Source: Cylindrotheca closterium
Taxonomy: Eukaryota > Bacillariophyta > Bacillariophyceae > Bacillariales > Bacillariaceae
Length of the DNA: 64,000 nt
NCBI GenBank assembly: GCA_933822405.4
Contig: CAKOGP040001870.1
Span: 248,001 to 312,000, forward strand
Reading direction: 5' to 3'
Under the pieces are notes generated by a model, which was not told the origin of the DNA, ran no database searches, and was given only the letters and a program-made list of their open reading frames with translations. Positions within the stretch are counted from its first letter, which is position 1; every line of letters begins with the position of its first letter. Positions 42,823-52,363 of this stretch are shown in pieces. Made by a program: the position numbers and the translations under genes.

Positions 42823-43994
42823 TAGCGTCTTATGGCTTATAAATATACCAGGAAGGGTTCCGATCCCTTCGCAGTACCATACCAAAATCAAAACCATCCT
42901 TGGTTAAACTTTCTTGCGTAAAGTCTTCGATTGTGTGTCGTACAGTCAAAAATGGATTCCCCAATTCCTGAACCATCCAGTCTTGTACTGCCCTCACAAC
43001 TCCATTTTGGTTGGATGACCGCCCAGTTTTGAATACTGCTGATTCCACACCCCATCCGGTGTAGTCTTGGCATTGAGGAATAAGTTTGCACCCATTGCAA
43101 GACTGACCTGGCTCCCCGTAGTTACAGTAATCATGTCCACTGATGATCCCACCGGATCTAACCTTCTTCCACCAAAGAGGAAGCTCGGCTCTTACAGCAT
43201 CATAGGTATGAGATGCGTCAAGGTAGACAAAGTCGAAATAGCCATCGGGGTATTGGTCCAGTAATGCAGGATTGGTTGAAATAGTCTTCTGGAGGTTCAC
43301 CGTACAGTTCTCCAAATAGCCTTGTCCAGCCCACTTGCTTTGCTTGCCAGCCAGACCTAAGCGTCTATTCAAGTACTTGGTAGGGTTTGGTTCCACCAGA
43401 ACCCAAGTCCATTGGTCGTTCATCAGCTTTGAATTCTGCTGCATGAAGACCTCGGAGAAGCGCCCATCTTGTACCCCAATTTCAATTCCTCGTCGAAATC
43501 CTCCATAAGCAAAGAGATGGGAGAAATAGTTTCGTTGTGGGTGAGCAGTCATGTAAGTCACGATTTCTGTTTCACTCCAATTGCCGTTCTTTTGTTTGAT
43601 GATTCTTTCAAAATCTTCTGCTCCAGTAGACATCCCGGCACCATTTTCTCTGAATGATTTTGTGGTCATTGGCATTTCATCCTCTTGCAATGATCTTCCG
43701 ATCATCTCTCCCACAAAATCACTCAAACAGTAGGCAGAAATCAAAGTGAAAAATACCTTTACAATAGCACTTAAGATTTCTCTGTTCGGGCCATTGCTCC
43801 GAATAGGACTCTTTTGGCGAGACTGTCTCGGCGATGGCATGGATACAATATGAATCGAGAGAGGTTATGACTATGGAAGGTCACAACACAGTTTCGACTC
43901 TGGTTTTGTGGTGGTGGAGTGAGATGAGGACGAGGACCCCAATGCCCAACTCGGAAGGTTTCGAACGATTGGCCCGACTGGCGCGTAGAAACCG
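42823..43994 (-). repeat. Inverted repeat, left arm (about 1.17 kb)
   Basis: This arm matches the reverse complement of 47081-48249 from TAGCGTCTTATGGCTTATA to GGCGCGT. It holds a whole methyltransferase gene plus about 150 bases of its upstream region. The central 850 bases are almost identical; the edges have diverged. Confidence 0.9.
42830..43840 (-). CDS. Type II membrane SAM methyltransferase, copy 1, 336 aa
   Basis: The ATG is at 43840. A basic cytoplasmic tail (MPSPRQSRQKSPIRS) precedes one membrane anchor (AIVKVFFTLISAYCLSDFVG), giving a type II topology suited to the Golgi. After a stem, the catalytic part shows FRRGIEIGVQDGRFSEVF (SAM loop, residues about 118-126), DGYFDFVYLDASHTYDAVRAEL and WWKKVRSGGIISGHDYCNYG. 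This is the pattern of Methyltransf_24-type class I enzymes. A Cys pair lies at GQSCNGCKLIPQCQDY. The C-terminus ends RDRNPSWYIYKP. The product is nearly identical to the inverted copy at 47226-48242 and paralogous to the gene at 44589-45557. The substrate is probably a secreted or cell-surface molecule; this is inferred. Confidence 0.8.
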   Translation of the reverse strand: MPSPRQSRQKSPIRSNGPNREILSAIVKVFFTLISAYCLSDFVGEMIGRSLQEDEMPMTTKSFRENGAGMSTGAEDFERIIKQKNGNWSETEIVTYMTAHPQRNYFSHLFAYGGFRRGIEIGVQDGRFSEVFMQQNSKLMNDQWTWVLVEPNPTKYLNRRLGLAGKQSKWAGQGYLENCTVNLQKTISTNPALLDQYPDGYFDFVYLDASHTYDAVRAELPLWWKKVRSGGIISGHDYCNYGEPGQSCNGCKLIPQCQDYTGWGVESAVFKTGRSSNQNGVVRAVQDWMVQELGNPFLTVRHTIEDFTQESLTKDGFDFGMVLRRDRNPSWYIYKP

Positions 43995-44588
43995 ATTTCT
44001 TGAAATTTCGTGCTACTTATAGCCTTGACACTTTTGCTTGTGGAAAATACGTCAGGGCATCCGACTATTTTATATGGTCAAAATCATTTTTAGAAAAAAG
44101 CACGATTGATTGAATGTTTTCTAAGACGACCACTTCAGATTACTGTAAGTTGAAATGCAATGCTGAGATGCTGAGAGACTTCTATCTTTGTCTTGCAAAG
44201 AAAGCAATCTAGTTCTTGTATAATGTTGGTCAGCTTTGATTGGAAACTGGAAGCTTTCTCGATGCTATACCGGTAGTTCTGTACGACCCGACTTGGATAC
44301 TCCAATGCGAACATTTTTGAATTCCCACCCTTTCCATCCACCGTTGGCATCGCAACGGACTCGACCAATTGCCTAGTCGTTTTTTCACGATCTCTTCTGA
44401 TTGGACACGAAAAAGACGCTCTAATCACTCGGAAACCTATTGTGAACTATTTTCGGACAAGCTGTCACGAATGGCAAATTCTGCCACGGGGCTGTGAATA
44501 GCAAGACCAAGGTTCTCTTCAATCCTTGGAAATTAGAGTACCATACAAAATTAGTATACACGTTACCTCGTCAGTTCAAGATGTGACC

Positions 44589-45557
44589 TCATGGCTTGAC
44601 AATGAACCATGATGGATTGCGATCCCTTGCAATCACCTGATAAAACTCAAAGCCATCCTTGGCCAGACTTTTTCGTGTATAGTCTTCTTGCGTGTGATGC
44701 ACTGTCAAAGTGGGATCACCAGATTCTTCTACCATCCATTCTTGCACGGCCATGACTACACCATTTTGGTTCGAAGACCGCCCTTCCTTTGGTCCAGCTG
44801 AATCTACTCCATACAACGTATAGGGCCTACATTCTGGAATTTCCTTGCATCCATTGCACGACAGTCCTTCCTCTCCATAATTACAATAGTCATGGCCTGC
44901 CAGAACGCCTCCCGAGCGCACCTTGTGCCACCATATCGGTATCTCGGCTCTTACTTCATGGTGTTCATGCAGACCATCCAGATAGACAAAATCAAAATAC
45001 CCATCCGGATACTTTGCTATCAGTTCTGGATCCATCGCCGTGGTTCGTTCAAATGTGACATCCACATTTTTTAGATAACCTTCCTGCTTCCAAACACCTG
45101 GTTTGCCGTCCATGCCGAGACGCTCCTTCAAATATTTCGTCGGATGGGGGTCGACCAAAACCAGTGACCAATGATCCTTCAAAAGGCGGGCATTCTGATC
45201 CAGCAACACTTCACTGTACCGACCATCTTGCACCCCAATTTCAATTCCTCGGCGAAAGCCTCCATAGGCAAAAAAATGAGAAAAGTAACTGCGCTGTGGA
45301 TACGCCGTCATATACGACACAATTTGTTCTGGACTCCACATGATTGGGCCATCACCATTTGCATCTGAAGATGTCGATAGCGCTGATGCTGCCGAAGAGA
45401 TAGCAGAGCCATCGCCGCTGGATTGATTGTTGATATTTCCGACCAATCTCGTCAAGAAATCCAAGAGTAGCAAGGCGGATACAATTATAAGTAGTATATT
45501 CAAGGTCGTGGTTTGCTGAAGGAATGAGTTGCTCCTGTTGAAGTTAGGCACCGTCAT
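44589..45557 (-). CDS. Type II membrane SAM methyltransferase, copy 2, 322 aa
   Basis: The ATG is at 45557. The N-terminal anchor is TLNILLIIVSALLLLDFLTRLV, followed by a Ser-rich stem (SSGDGSAISSAASALSTSSD). The catalytic domain keeps FRRGIEIGVQDGRYSEVL, DGYFDFVYLDGLHEHHEVRAE, WWHKVRSGGVLAGHDYCNYG and the Cys cluster GLSCNGCKEIPEC. It also keeps the C-terminal RDRNPSWFIVKP. It is clearly diverged from the two near-identical copies, so it is an older duplicate. It lies inside the spacer of the inverted repeat in the same orientation as the left copy. Function as for the family: SAM-dependent transfer onto an unknown lumenal acceptor. Confidence 0.8.
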   Translation of the reverse strand: MTVPNFNRSNSFLQQTTTLNILLIIVSALLLLDFLTRLVGNINNQSSGDGSAISSAASALSTSSDANGDGPIMWSPEQIVSYMTAYPQRSYFSHFFAYGGFRRGIEIGVQDGRYSEVLLDQNARLLKDHWSLVLVDPHPTKYLKERLGMDGKPGVWKQEGYLKNVDVTFERTTAMDPELIAKYPDGYFDFVYLDGLHEHHEVRAEIPIWWHKVRSGGVLAGHDYCNYGEEGLSCNGCKEIPECRPYTLYGVDSAGPKEGRSSNQNGVVMAVQEWMVEESGDPTLTVHHTQEDYTRKSLAKDGFEFYQVIARDRNPSWFIVKP

Positions 45558-45897
45558 TTATGGTATCTTCTAGAGAAACAACTTAAGCTTTTATCAAGAG
45601 GTGAACTGTGATGGACGGTGATGGATTGTGATGATAGAAATGATGAGAGGAAAGGACGTAGTCAAGTTGGGAGTGCTGTTGTGACAGGTAAGTATGGAAT
45701 GGTGCGGTGACGGAGAATTTTTGGTGATGCATGCATGTTTATTGTTTGGGCCTATTAGATCGGACGGAGGACAGGTCTGCCTGATGAGGTTTGATCATAT
45801 ACTCGTATACGGTACGGTATATATGCAGCCGCATAATATCCAATATTCCATGATTTGATACATCATCATCACAACAGTGCCGTTCCCTCCTACAACA

Positions 45898-46643
45898 ATG
45901 GAATCTTCATCCAACTCGGACGACCCGCCAGCCAACTCGACAGCGTCAACATCTGCCGCCGCTAGCTCCTCTACAGATGACGCCACCATTGCCCAGTGTT
46001 GGCAAGCAGTCGAAAGTCTGACGACGATCTTTGGGTTCCCCTATGATGTTGCCGCAATCACGCTGTCAACGAAGTGGGACCGGATGTCACAGCTTGCTAC
46101 AATTTTATTTTGGATCAGCAACTGGCAAAAGATGGAGGTGGTACCATTGCGCCCATTGATTCGTGTCCGCACATTGCTGAACACGTAAAGGTTACGGCCA
46201 AGGATGTCTCCGACTACTTTGCTAATTCCAATCTTGCCATGTTGGAAATACCCTGCTGCATGCCACCAAATCAAAAGAAGCCAACGGGTGGACTCAAGTC
46301 CGAAGTTGTTGTAGCAACAGAGGAAGAAGGCAGCAACGACGTCAAGGAGGAGCACTGTCCATTGGGAGAGAATTGGTTTTGCCTCGCTACGCAAAAGATA
46401 TTATGTTCACGATACGTTAATGGACATGCCTTGCAGCATTGGAAGGATACGGCGAACTGTATCGCTGTCAGTTTGGCCGATCTCTCTGTGTGGTGTCATG
46501 TTTGTGAGGCTTACATCAAGGACAAGAGTGGCCCCGAAAAGGCTTTAGTCTTGAAACCAATATTGCAAGCACTTGAAGACATCAAGTTTGGAGGAGGAGG
46601 AGGAAAGGAAGCAGGCGCCAATACTACAGGAGCTAAAACATGA
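45898..46643 (+). pseudogene. UBA-like plus UBP-type zinc-finger gene with a frameshift
   Basis: The ATG at 45898 opens MESSSNSDDPP and reads into a UBA-like helix (CWQAVESLTTIFGFPYDVAA) up to about 46055. There the frame breaks, and the UBA pattern resumes one frame over as NHAVNEVGPDVTACYNFILD and runs to the stop at 46643. A UBP-type finger follows: SCPHIAEHV, NWFCLATQKILCSRYVNGHALQHWKDTANC and SLADLSVWCHVCEAYI, a class that binds the free C-terminus of ubiquitin. The usual second Cys of C-x-x-C is Thr (CLAT) and the usual His after the Thr is Asn (TANC). No GT-AG intron can bridge the break, so this is either a genuine lesion or a one-base sequencing error. A second decayed copy lies at 50885-51130. 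Confidence 0.7.
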
Positions 46644-47080
46644 TTGACTTTGTTTCTTGAATTATTGAATTTCTGTTTTTAATCATCAAATTATCGGCAC
46701 AAAGTGCTTGCTTGTGGAAGTGTCGGAGGTAGAGTACGAAAAATGATCGGCAGGTCTGAAGCCAAAGGAACTCTGGAAGGGGACTCATATCTTCGCGTTT
46801 GAGGATCCAATGTCGGGTCCTTCCAGGACCCTGGCATGGAGAAAGCTTCTAGTTTACAACGCTGACCAACATTATACAATAACTCGATTGGCTAAGCATT
46901 ATATTTCAACTTCAGCAATCTGAATTGGTCGTCTTCATGGATCAAGACATAAAATCAATCGTGTTTTTTTTCCTCAAAATGCTTTACCGTGCGCGTATCA
47001 TATTTTATTTGTTAGATGCCGTGACGTATTTGTACAACAAAAAGTGTCAATGCCGTAAGTAGCAGGAAATCATATTATTT
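46644..47080. other. Intergenic
   Basis: AT-rich flank between the zinc-finger gene and the right arm of the inverted repeat. No feature was seen. Confidence 0.4.
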
Positions 47081-48249
47081 CGGTATCCACGCGCCAGTCG
47101 GGCCAATCGTTCGAAACCTTGCGAGGTGGGCATTGGCCATACCTAATTCCACAAACCACAAATCAGAGTCGAAACCGTGTTGTGACCTTCAACAGTAATT
47201 GCCTCGCTCGATTCATATTGTATCCATGCCATCGCTAGGACAGTCTCGCCCAAACATCCGTAGTCGGAGCAATAGCCCGAACAGAGACGTCGTCAGTGCT
47301 CCTATAAAGGTATTTTTCACTTTGATTCTCCTTGCTGCGTACTGTTTGAGTGATTTTGTGGGAGATATGATCGAACGATCATTGCAAGAGGACGACATGC
47401 CAATGACCACAAAATCATTCAGAGAAAATGGTGCCGGGATGTCTACTGGAGCAGAAGATTTTGAAAGAATCATCAAACAAAAGAACGGCAATTGGAGTGA
47501 AACAGAAATCGTGACTTACATGACTGCTCACCCACAACGAAACTATTTCTCCCATCTCTTTGCTTATGGAGGATTTCGACGAGGAATTGAAATTGGGGTA
47601 CAAGATGGGCGCTTCTCCGAGGTCTTCATGCAGCAGAATTCAAAGCTGATGAACGACCAATGGACTTGGGTTCTGGTGGAACCAAACCCTACCAAGTACT
47701 TGAATAGACGCTTAGGTCTGGCTGGCAAGCAAAGCAAGTGGGCTGGACAAGGCTATTTGGAGAACTGTACGGTGAACCTCCAGAAGACTATTTCAACCAA
47801 TCCTGCATTACTGGACCAGTACCCCGATGGCTACTTTGACTTTGTCTACCTCGACGCATCTCATACCTACGATGCTGTAAGAGCCGAGCTTCCTCTTTGG
47901 TGGAAGAAGGTTAGATCCGGTGGGATCATCAGTGGACATGACTACTGCAACTACGGGGAGCCAGGTCAGTCTTGCAATGGGTGCAAACTAATTCCTCAAT
48001 GCCAAGACTACACCGGATGGGGTGTGGAATCAGCAGTATTCAAAACTGGACGGTCATCCAACCAAAATGGAGTTGTCAGGGCAGTACAAGACTGGATGGT
48101 TCAGGAATCGGGGAATCCATTTTTGACTGTACGACACACAATCGAAGACTTTACGCAAGAAAGTTTAACCAAGGATGGTTTTGATTTTGGCATGGTGCTG
48201 CGAAGGGATCGGAACCCTTCCTGGTATATTTATAAGCCATAAGGCGCTA
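47081..48249 (+). repeat. Inverted repeat, right arm (about 1.17 kb)
   Basis: Partner of 42823-43994 in opposite orientation; the spacer between the arms is about 3.1 kb. Matching begins around CACGCGCCAGTCGGGCCAAT and ends after the stop codon at TAAGGCGCTA. Confidence 0.9.
47226..48242 (+). CDS. Type II membrane SAM methyltransferase, copy 3, 338 aa
   Basis: The start is at ATG 47226 (MPSLGQSRPNIRSRS), which aligns with the ATG of the left inverted copy; an upstream in-frame TTG at 47199 is not needed. The anchor is PIKVFFTLILLAAYCLSDFVG. From about residue 52 to the C-terminus the protein is almost identical to copy 1 (one visible change, QESGNP for QELGNP). The N-terminal 50 residues carry many changes. 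The catalytic motifs are the same (GIEIGVQDG, FDFVYLDASH, GGIISGHDY). The uneven divergence argues for recent conversion between the two arms. Confidence 0.8.
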   Translation: MPSLGQSRPNIRSRSNSPNRDVVSAPIKVFFTLILLAAYCLSDFVGDMIERSLQEDDMPMTTKSFRENGAGMSTGAEDFERIIKQKNGNWSETEIVTYMTAHPQRNYFSHLFAYGGFRRGIEIGVQDGRFSEVFMQQNSKLMNDQWTWVLVEPNPTKYLNRRLGLAGKQSKWAGQGYLENCTVNLQKTISTNPALLDQYPDGYFDFVYLDASHTYDAVRAELPLWWKKVRSGGIISGHDYCNYGEPGQSCNGCKLIPQCQDYTGWGVESAVFKTGRSSNQNGVVRAVQDWMVQESGNPFLTVRHTIEDFTQESLTKDGFDFGMVLRRDRNPSWYIYKP

Positions 48250-48697
48250 TGATAGAAAAATAGTGCATCTTCAATAAGTAAGACTACTGTAGAGATCAGA
48301 TTTCATTCAAACTGCAGCATGGTAGCTATACTATACCGGTAGTACGATACTACCGTAGATCGTTTCGTTTTCAATAGGGTTTGTTCCACTTTTCACCCCC
48401 GTTTATTACCCCCGATTTGAGGATATCCTGATCGGCACGCGACCAAAAAACCCCAACGAATTTTTTCTGTTGTTTGTTTTCGGGTTCACGATCGATTTGA
48501 GGGTTTCAAAGCAATGGCACCAAAAGACTAACCCCCTCACAGGGGTATGTGCAAATTCAACGCGTGCAAATCGCGCGTTTGAGAAAACTTGCGGTGGGTC
48601 CAGGTAATCAATCTTCTACCGTACATACTCGATTGTCAACCTATCCTTTCAGTGTCACTTTGAAAACTAGATACAGAAAGAAAGCAGGAAGCAAAAA
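48250..48697. other. Upstream region of the DDD-motif transferase gene
   Basis: CTATACCGGTAGTACGATACTACCGTAG at 48330-48357 is a strong inverted repeat. No coding potential was seen. Confidence 0.45.
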
Positions 48698-49981
48698 ATG
48701 AAGAACCTACCATCTTCTCTTCACCTGCTGTTATTGGCTATGCTGTATTTTGTGCTCCAAGGTGACAGGAAAATACTGTTTTCATGGGAGAAGAGAAAGA
48801 AAACGAATGCCCAGCAAGAAAAAAGACAAGGAGTGGGCCTGTCGCTTGGTATGGGAGGAGGAGGCGATGTGCAGACAGCTGCAACTGTAGCTCCGCAGAG
48901 ACAGGCAGAGGCTCTTACGCCCCAAACAGCACCACCACAGCCACTTGAAGAAACCGTCATCACATCTGCTCGAACAAATGCCGACCAATATTCCATTTCA
49001 CACCTAGTTGTCCTTGTGCAAGGTCCCGCCCGAATGTTGGGTCACTGGAAACAACGACTCCGCGATGCAGGCGTGGAAAAAAGTGTTTTATTGGTCTATG
49101 CATCCTTTGATAAACCGGCTAAAGATCCCGAATGCGATGTCTTGGAAAATGGCCAATGGTCGTCCTTTTGCCGCACCCTGTTTATCCCCGATACCACTTG
49201 GACGGAAGGAAGAAATGAACTGGTCAAGTATGCGCACTGCGAAGAGCAGATTAGAGAGCAAGAGTTTAGATATTGGATCTTTTCGGATGATGATGTAGAG
49301 CTTGAATGCCACATACCTGACGATATGGCCACCACGACCAACAACTTGAATGGGACTGTCTGCTGGACACTTTATTTTGACTTTTTGGACACGCAAATGC
49401 TATCCTCTCAAGCTGTATTCTATGCCTTGCGAGATGCTGAGAGGTTCAGCGAAGAAAATCAAAAAGGAATCATTATTACCGCAGAAGTGGATGCCATTAT
49501 CAATGCCTTTGATAGAAGATATATCAAGATGCTGATGCCTTATGTATTCATGAAAAAAGACGATTCCTGGTGGATGTCGCAAATGATGCAATTCAGCCTA
49601 GTACACAGATGCTTTGGGGCAGCTGGAATCGTTCCCCTCTTTTTCAATTTTGTCAATGACTTGCACCGCGATTATCCAAGAGGCTTAGAACTTGAAAAGG
49701 CGAGCCTGTTGTTGCACCAAAATTATGAACAATACATGGGCGTCGACTTTTTTCGCGGCAAATTTGGCATCTATCAATATGAACATAAAGAGGGGCCTTT
49801 TCTCGACGTTGCAACAGCAGCCGTTCAAGTACGCAAGCAATTGGAGAACTCTCAGGCATCCTGTGGTAATTTGACACAGCGCTTTCACGATTGGGAAGAT
49901 TCTTGGGGAACATGCATTGCCTTTCAACAACGCTTAGAAGAAGAGCAGAGCCATCCGCTGCCAAGAAAGCCTATACGGTAG
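48698..49981 (+). CDS. Type II membrane glycosyltransferase-like protein with DDD motif, 427 aa
   Basis: The ATG at 48698 starts MKNLPSSLHLLLLAMLYFVLQG, a signal anchor. A basic then Gln/Pro/Thr-rich stem follows (to about residue 95). The globular part starts SISHLVVLVQGPARMLGHWKQRL and contains EFRYWIFSDDDVELEC, a DDD/DxD-type metal-nucleotide sugar motif in the right setting (strand end followed by acidic residues). Also present are GTVCWTLYFDFLD, IITAEVDAIINAFDRRYI and DDSWWMSQMMQFSLVHRCFGAAGIVPLFFNFVNDLHRDYPRGLE. I cannot name the CAZy family. The architecture is that of a Golgi glycosyltransferase. Neighbouring genes encode other type II transferases. Confidence 0.65.
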   Translation: MKNLPSSLHLLLLAMLYFVLQGDRKILFSWEKRKKTNAQQEKRQGVGLSLGMGGGGDVQTAATVAPQRQAEALTPQTAPPQPLEETVITSARTNADQYSISHLVVLVQGPARMLGHWKQRLRDAGVEKSVLLVYASFDKPAKDPECDVLENGQWSSFCRTLFIPDTTWTEGRNELVKYAHCEEQIREQEFRYWIFSDDDVELECHIPDDMATTTNNLNGTVCWTLYFDFLDTQMLSSQAVFYALRDAERFSEENQKGIIITAEVDAIINAFDRRYIKMLMPYVFMKKDDSWWMSQMMQFSLVHRCFGAAGIVPLFFNFVNDLHRDYPRGLELEKASLLLHQNYEQYMGVDFFRGKFGIYQYEHKEGPFLDVATAAVQVRKQLENSQASCGNLTQRFHDWEDSWGTCIAFQQRLEEEQSHPLPRKPIR

Positions 49982-52363
49982 GTACTGACGGCAAATGATA
50001 GACAACCAAGACCTAATTGAAAATTCTGTGGTCATTGTGCGACGAATATATTAAGAACTAAGTGATGCTTGTTTGAACACCATGGTGTCAAAACCGATGG
50101 ATACTACGTCATGGTCGAAGCCGACCATCGTTGGACCACGTTTGCCTTGGTAACGGAATGATGGTCTTGCCAGAACCAAAGATAAAATGGCGCCACTCAA
50201 GCGCCATATGGAGTTCTCTTGTTTCATGACATTGAGAAGAGTGTTCTACAATTTGATGACAACAACTAGCCCATGATACCGCTCAAAGATATTTACGCAA
50301 TGCATCCAGAATACGCCAATTATTTATGTGTAAACTTTGAACGAAGATTGATGGCACTGAAAGAAATTTTCCACAAACTGATCAGCCACATAGATGACGA
50401 CATCACTGCACTAGAATATTACATGGCAAATCATGATATCTCAAAGGTGACCAAGCTTCTAATGGTGGAATGTGATTGAACTCAGCGTTTCAAAAATTCT
50501 GTTGACAGTTTCATTATCAATCCAAGCAGCAGCGCAAGCCGCTTTTTGAAGTTGCATGCAGGAAGACTATGAAAACTAATGTTTCCAGACACATCATGCG
50601 ACTTGAACTCCTGTGTTTATATGACAACATTCTTCCTGGATCATCTCAGAAACTATGTGAGTGTAATATTGAGTAGCGAGTGACAAGAAAACTGGTACCA
50701 GAAAAAACGAGAAAGAACAAGTGCGATGACGAATCATGCGGAATTTATAAGTTGTGTGCAAATCTCTATGTGAAACTATCTATGCGATGTCACAACACCT
50801 TCATATTGTGATAATCCAGATTGTCTACCAGTAGCATTGACTGATGCTGATACTATTTTTTTCCTTTTTGTTGACTCCACTGCCTGGGACTCAAATCGGA
50901 AGTTGGTGGAGCAACGGAGGAAGAAGATAGCAACTACGACAAGGAGGAGCACTGTCCAGCTACTGGTGGACGAGAATTGGTTTTGTCTTGCTACGCAAAA
51001 GATATTATGTTCACGATACGTCCATGGACACGCCTTGCAGTAGTGTCATGTTTGTGAGGCTTCAATCAAGGACAGGATTGGCGCCGAAAAGGCTCTAGTC
51101 TTGAAACCAATATTGCAAACGCCGGAACACATCTGTTGGAACGTGTATTAGATACTTAGATTGGACTAGTCACATTAAAGTAGGAGCCTGGTAGGCACAG
51201 CGGTTCGGTTCCGTAATACCTTATATTTGACACATGAAGGGAATGAATGAAAATCATCGCTTGTGCGACTGGTCCATCATGAGATTTCATATAAGGTCCC
51301 ACGTTGGCCGTATTGCGTTCAGCAATCATAAAAAATGATACTTCCTGAATCTCAAATCAGCTTCACCATTTCCATTTTGTTTTCGCCCACCAAAAGGTAT
51401 ATGGGAGGTCCCGCTTCACCCATTTTTTTTTAGCTCAAGATAATATTTATTACGAAATTTAGGGCAATTTTTGTAATATATTCTTCTGTTTTCTTTTGAA
51501 AAAGTCACTCAGATTAGTGGGGCTTTTCTAAATGTCCGATGTCCCACATCAGAAGAAATATTTATGCGAAACAAACAACTTTTGGTCGCACATTCGCATC
51601 AAGAGTAGCCTACGGACACCCATCATGTCGCAAATTGACTAAAATGGATCGTGAACTGGGAGAGTTGGAGGGTACCAAGACATGTTTGAGCACGTTGTGA
51701 AAGTCAAACCCTCCTCTAGTATTAGAAAGTGAGCTATGAACTAGTCTTTGCTCAAGATCTCTGAATTAACATAGCTATTTGGGGGCATGCTTGTGGCTTT
51801 TCGACGTGTTTTTTTGCATTGAATAATCATATTGGCTCATTTTTGTACCAACGAAACCTAGAAGGCATTTTTTTAATTTCAACATATGAAACTACCATAT
51901 TGTTGCTGTTTTTACCCATTTCATAGTTCACAAGTGTTGTAAAATGATAAGGCTAAGATCTTTTCCTTTTCCTTTCAGTACGGTCAATGGAGTCGAAGCA
52001 GTTCGTCCTCGGACTTATTTCGTGGGAATAAGCTTACGTCGGCCCTCGGTCATTCTACGTTGAATTTGAACGATGAACAGTACCGAATACATATATTAGA
52101 TCAGAAGGGAATTGCCGAAGTGTATCAGGTGCGTATTCCATTGTCACCTGTTATCCAACTTCTGACCTAATACTACTTGTATTACTTGCAGCAAGAGCAT
52201 TAGCGCAAGCACCTTCTGAACGTATTTCAGACACCAAGACTCCAAAGCTCGAAGTTTGGGTTGCATTGAGCCAAGACAGCTGACAGAAACAATCTCTAGT
52301 GCCATTATCAGGTGAATTCATTCATTCAGTCTATCACATCTCATCTTCGACGTACGCTTCAGG
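49982..52363. other. Gene-poor 2.4 kb interval with relics
   Basis: A 68-codon ATG frame at 50273-50479 (MIPLKDIYAMHPEYANYLCVN) resembles the end of short diatom hypotheticals and may be a remnant. The zinc-finger relic is listed separately. The stretch 51330-51960 is AT-rich. Stretches with splice-like borders (TTTCAG at about 51979; CAG|GTGCGT at about 52129) could be non-coding leader exons of the sirtuin gene. Confidence 0.4.
50885..51130 (+). pseudogene. Second, decayed copy of the UBP zinc-finger gene
   Basis: This stretch matches 46288-46595 in order: AAGGAGGAGCACTGTCCA, GAATTGGTTTTG, CTACGCAAAAGATATTATGTTCACGATACGT, TGTCATGTTTGTGAGGCTT and AAGGCT(T/C)TAGTCTTGAAACCAATATTGCAA. The 5' part is out of frame. 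About 56 bases present in the other copy after GCCTTGCAG are missing here, producing an immediate TAG. No start region or UBA part was found, so it is a truncated relic. Confidence 0.85.
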
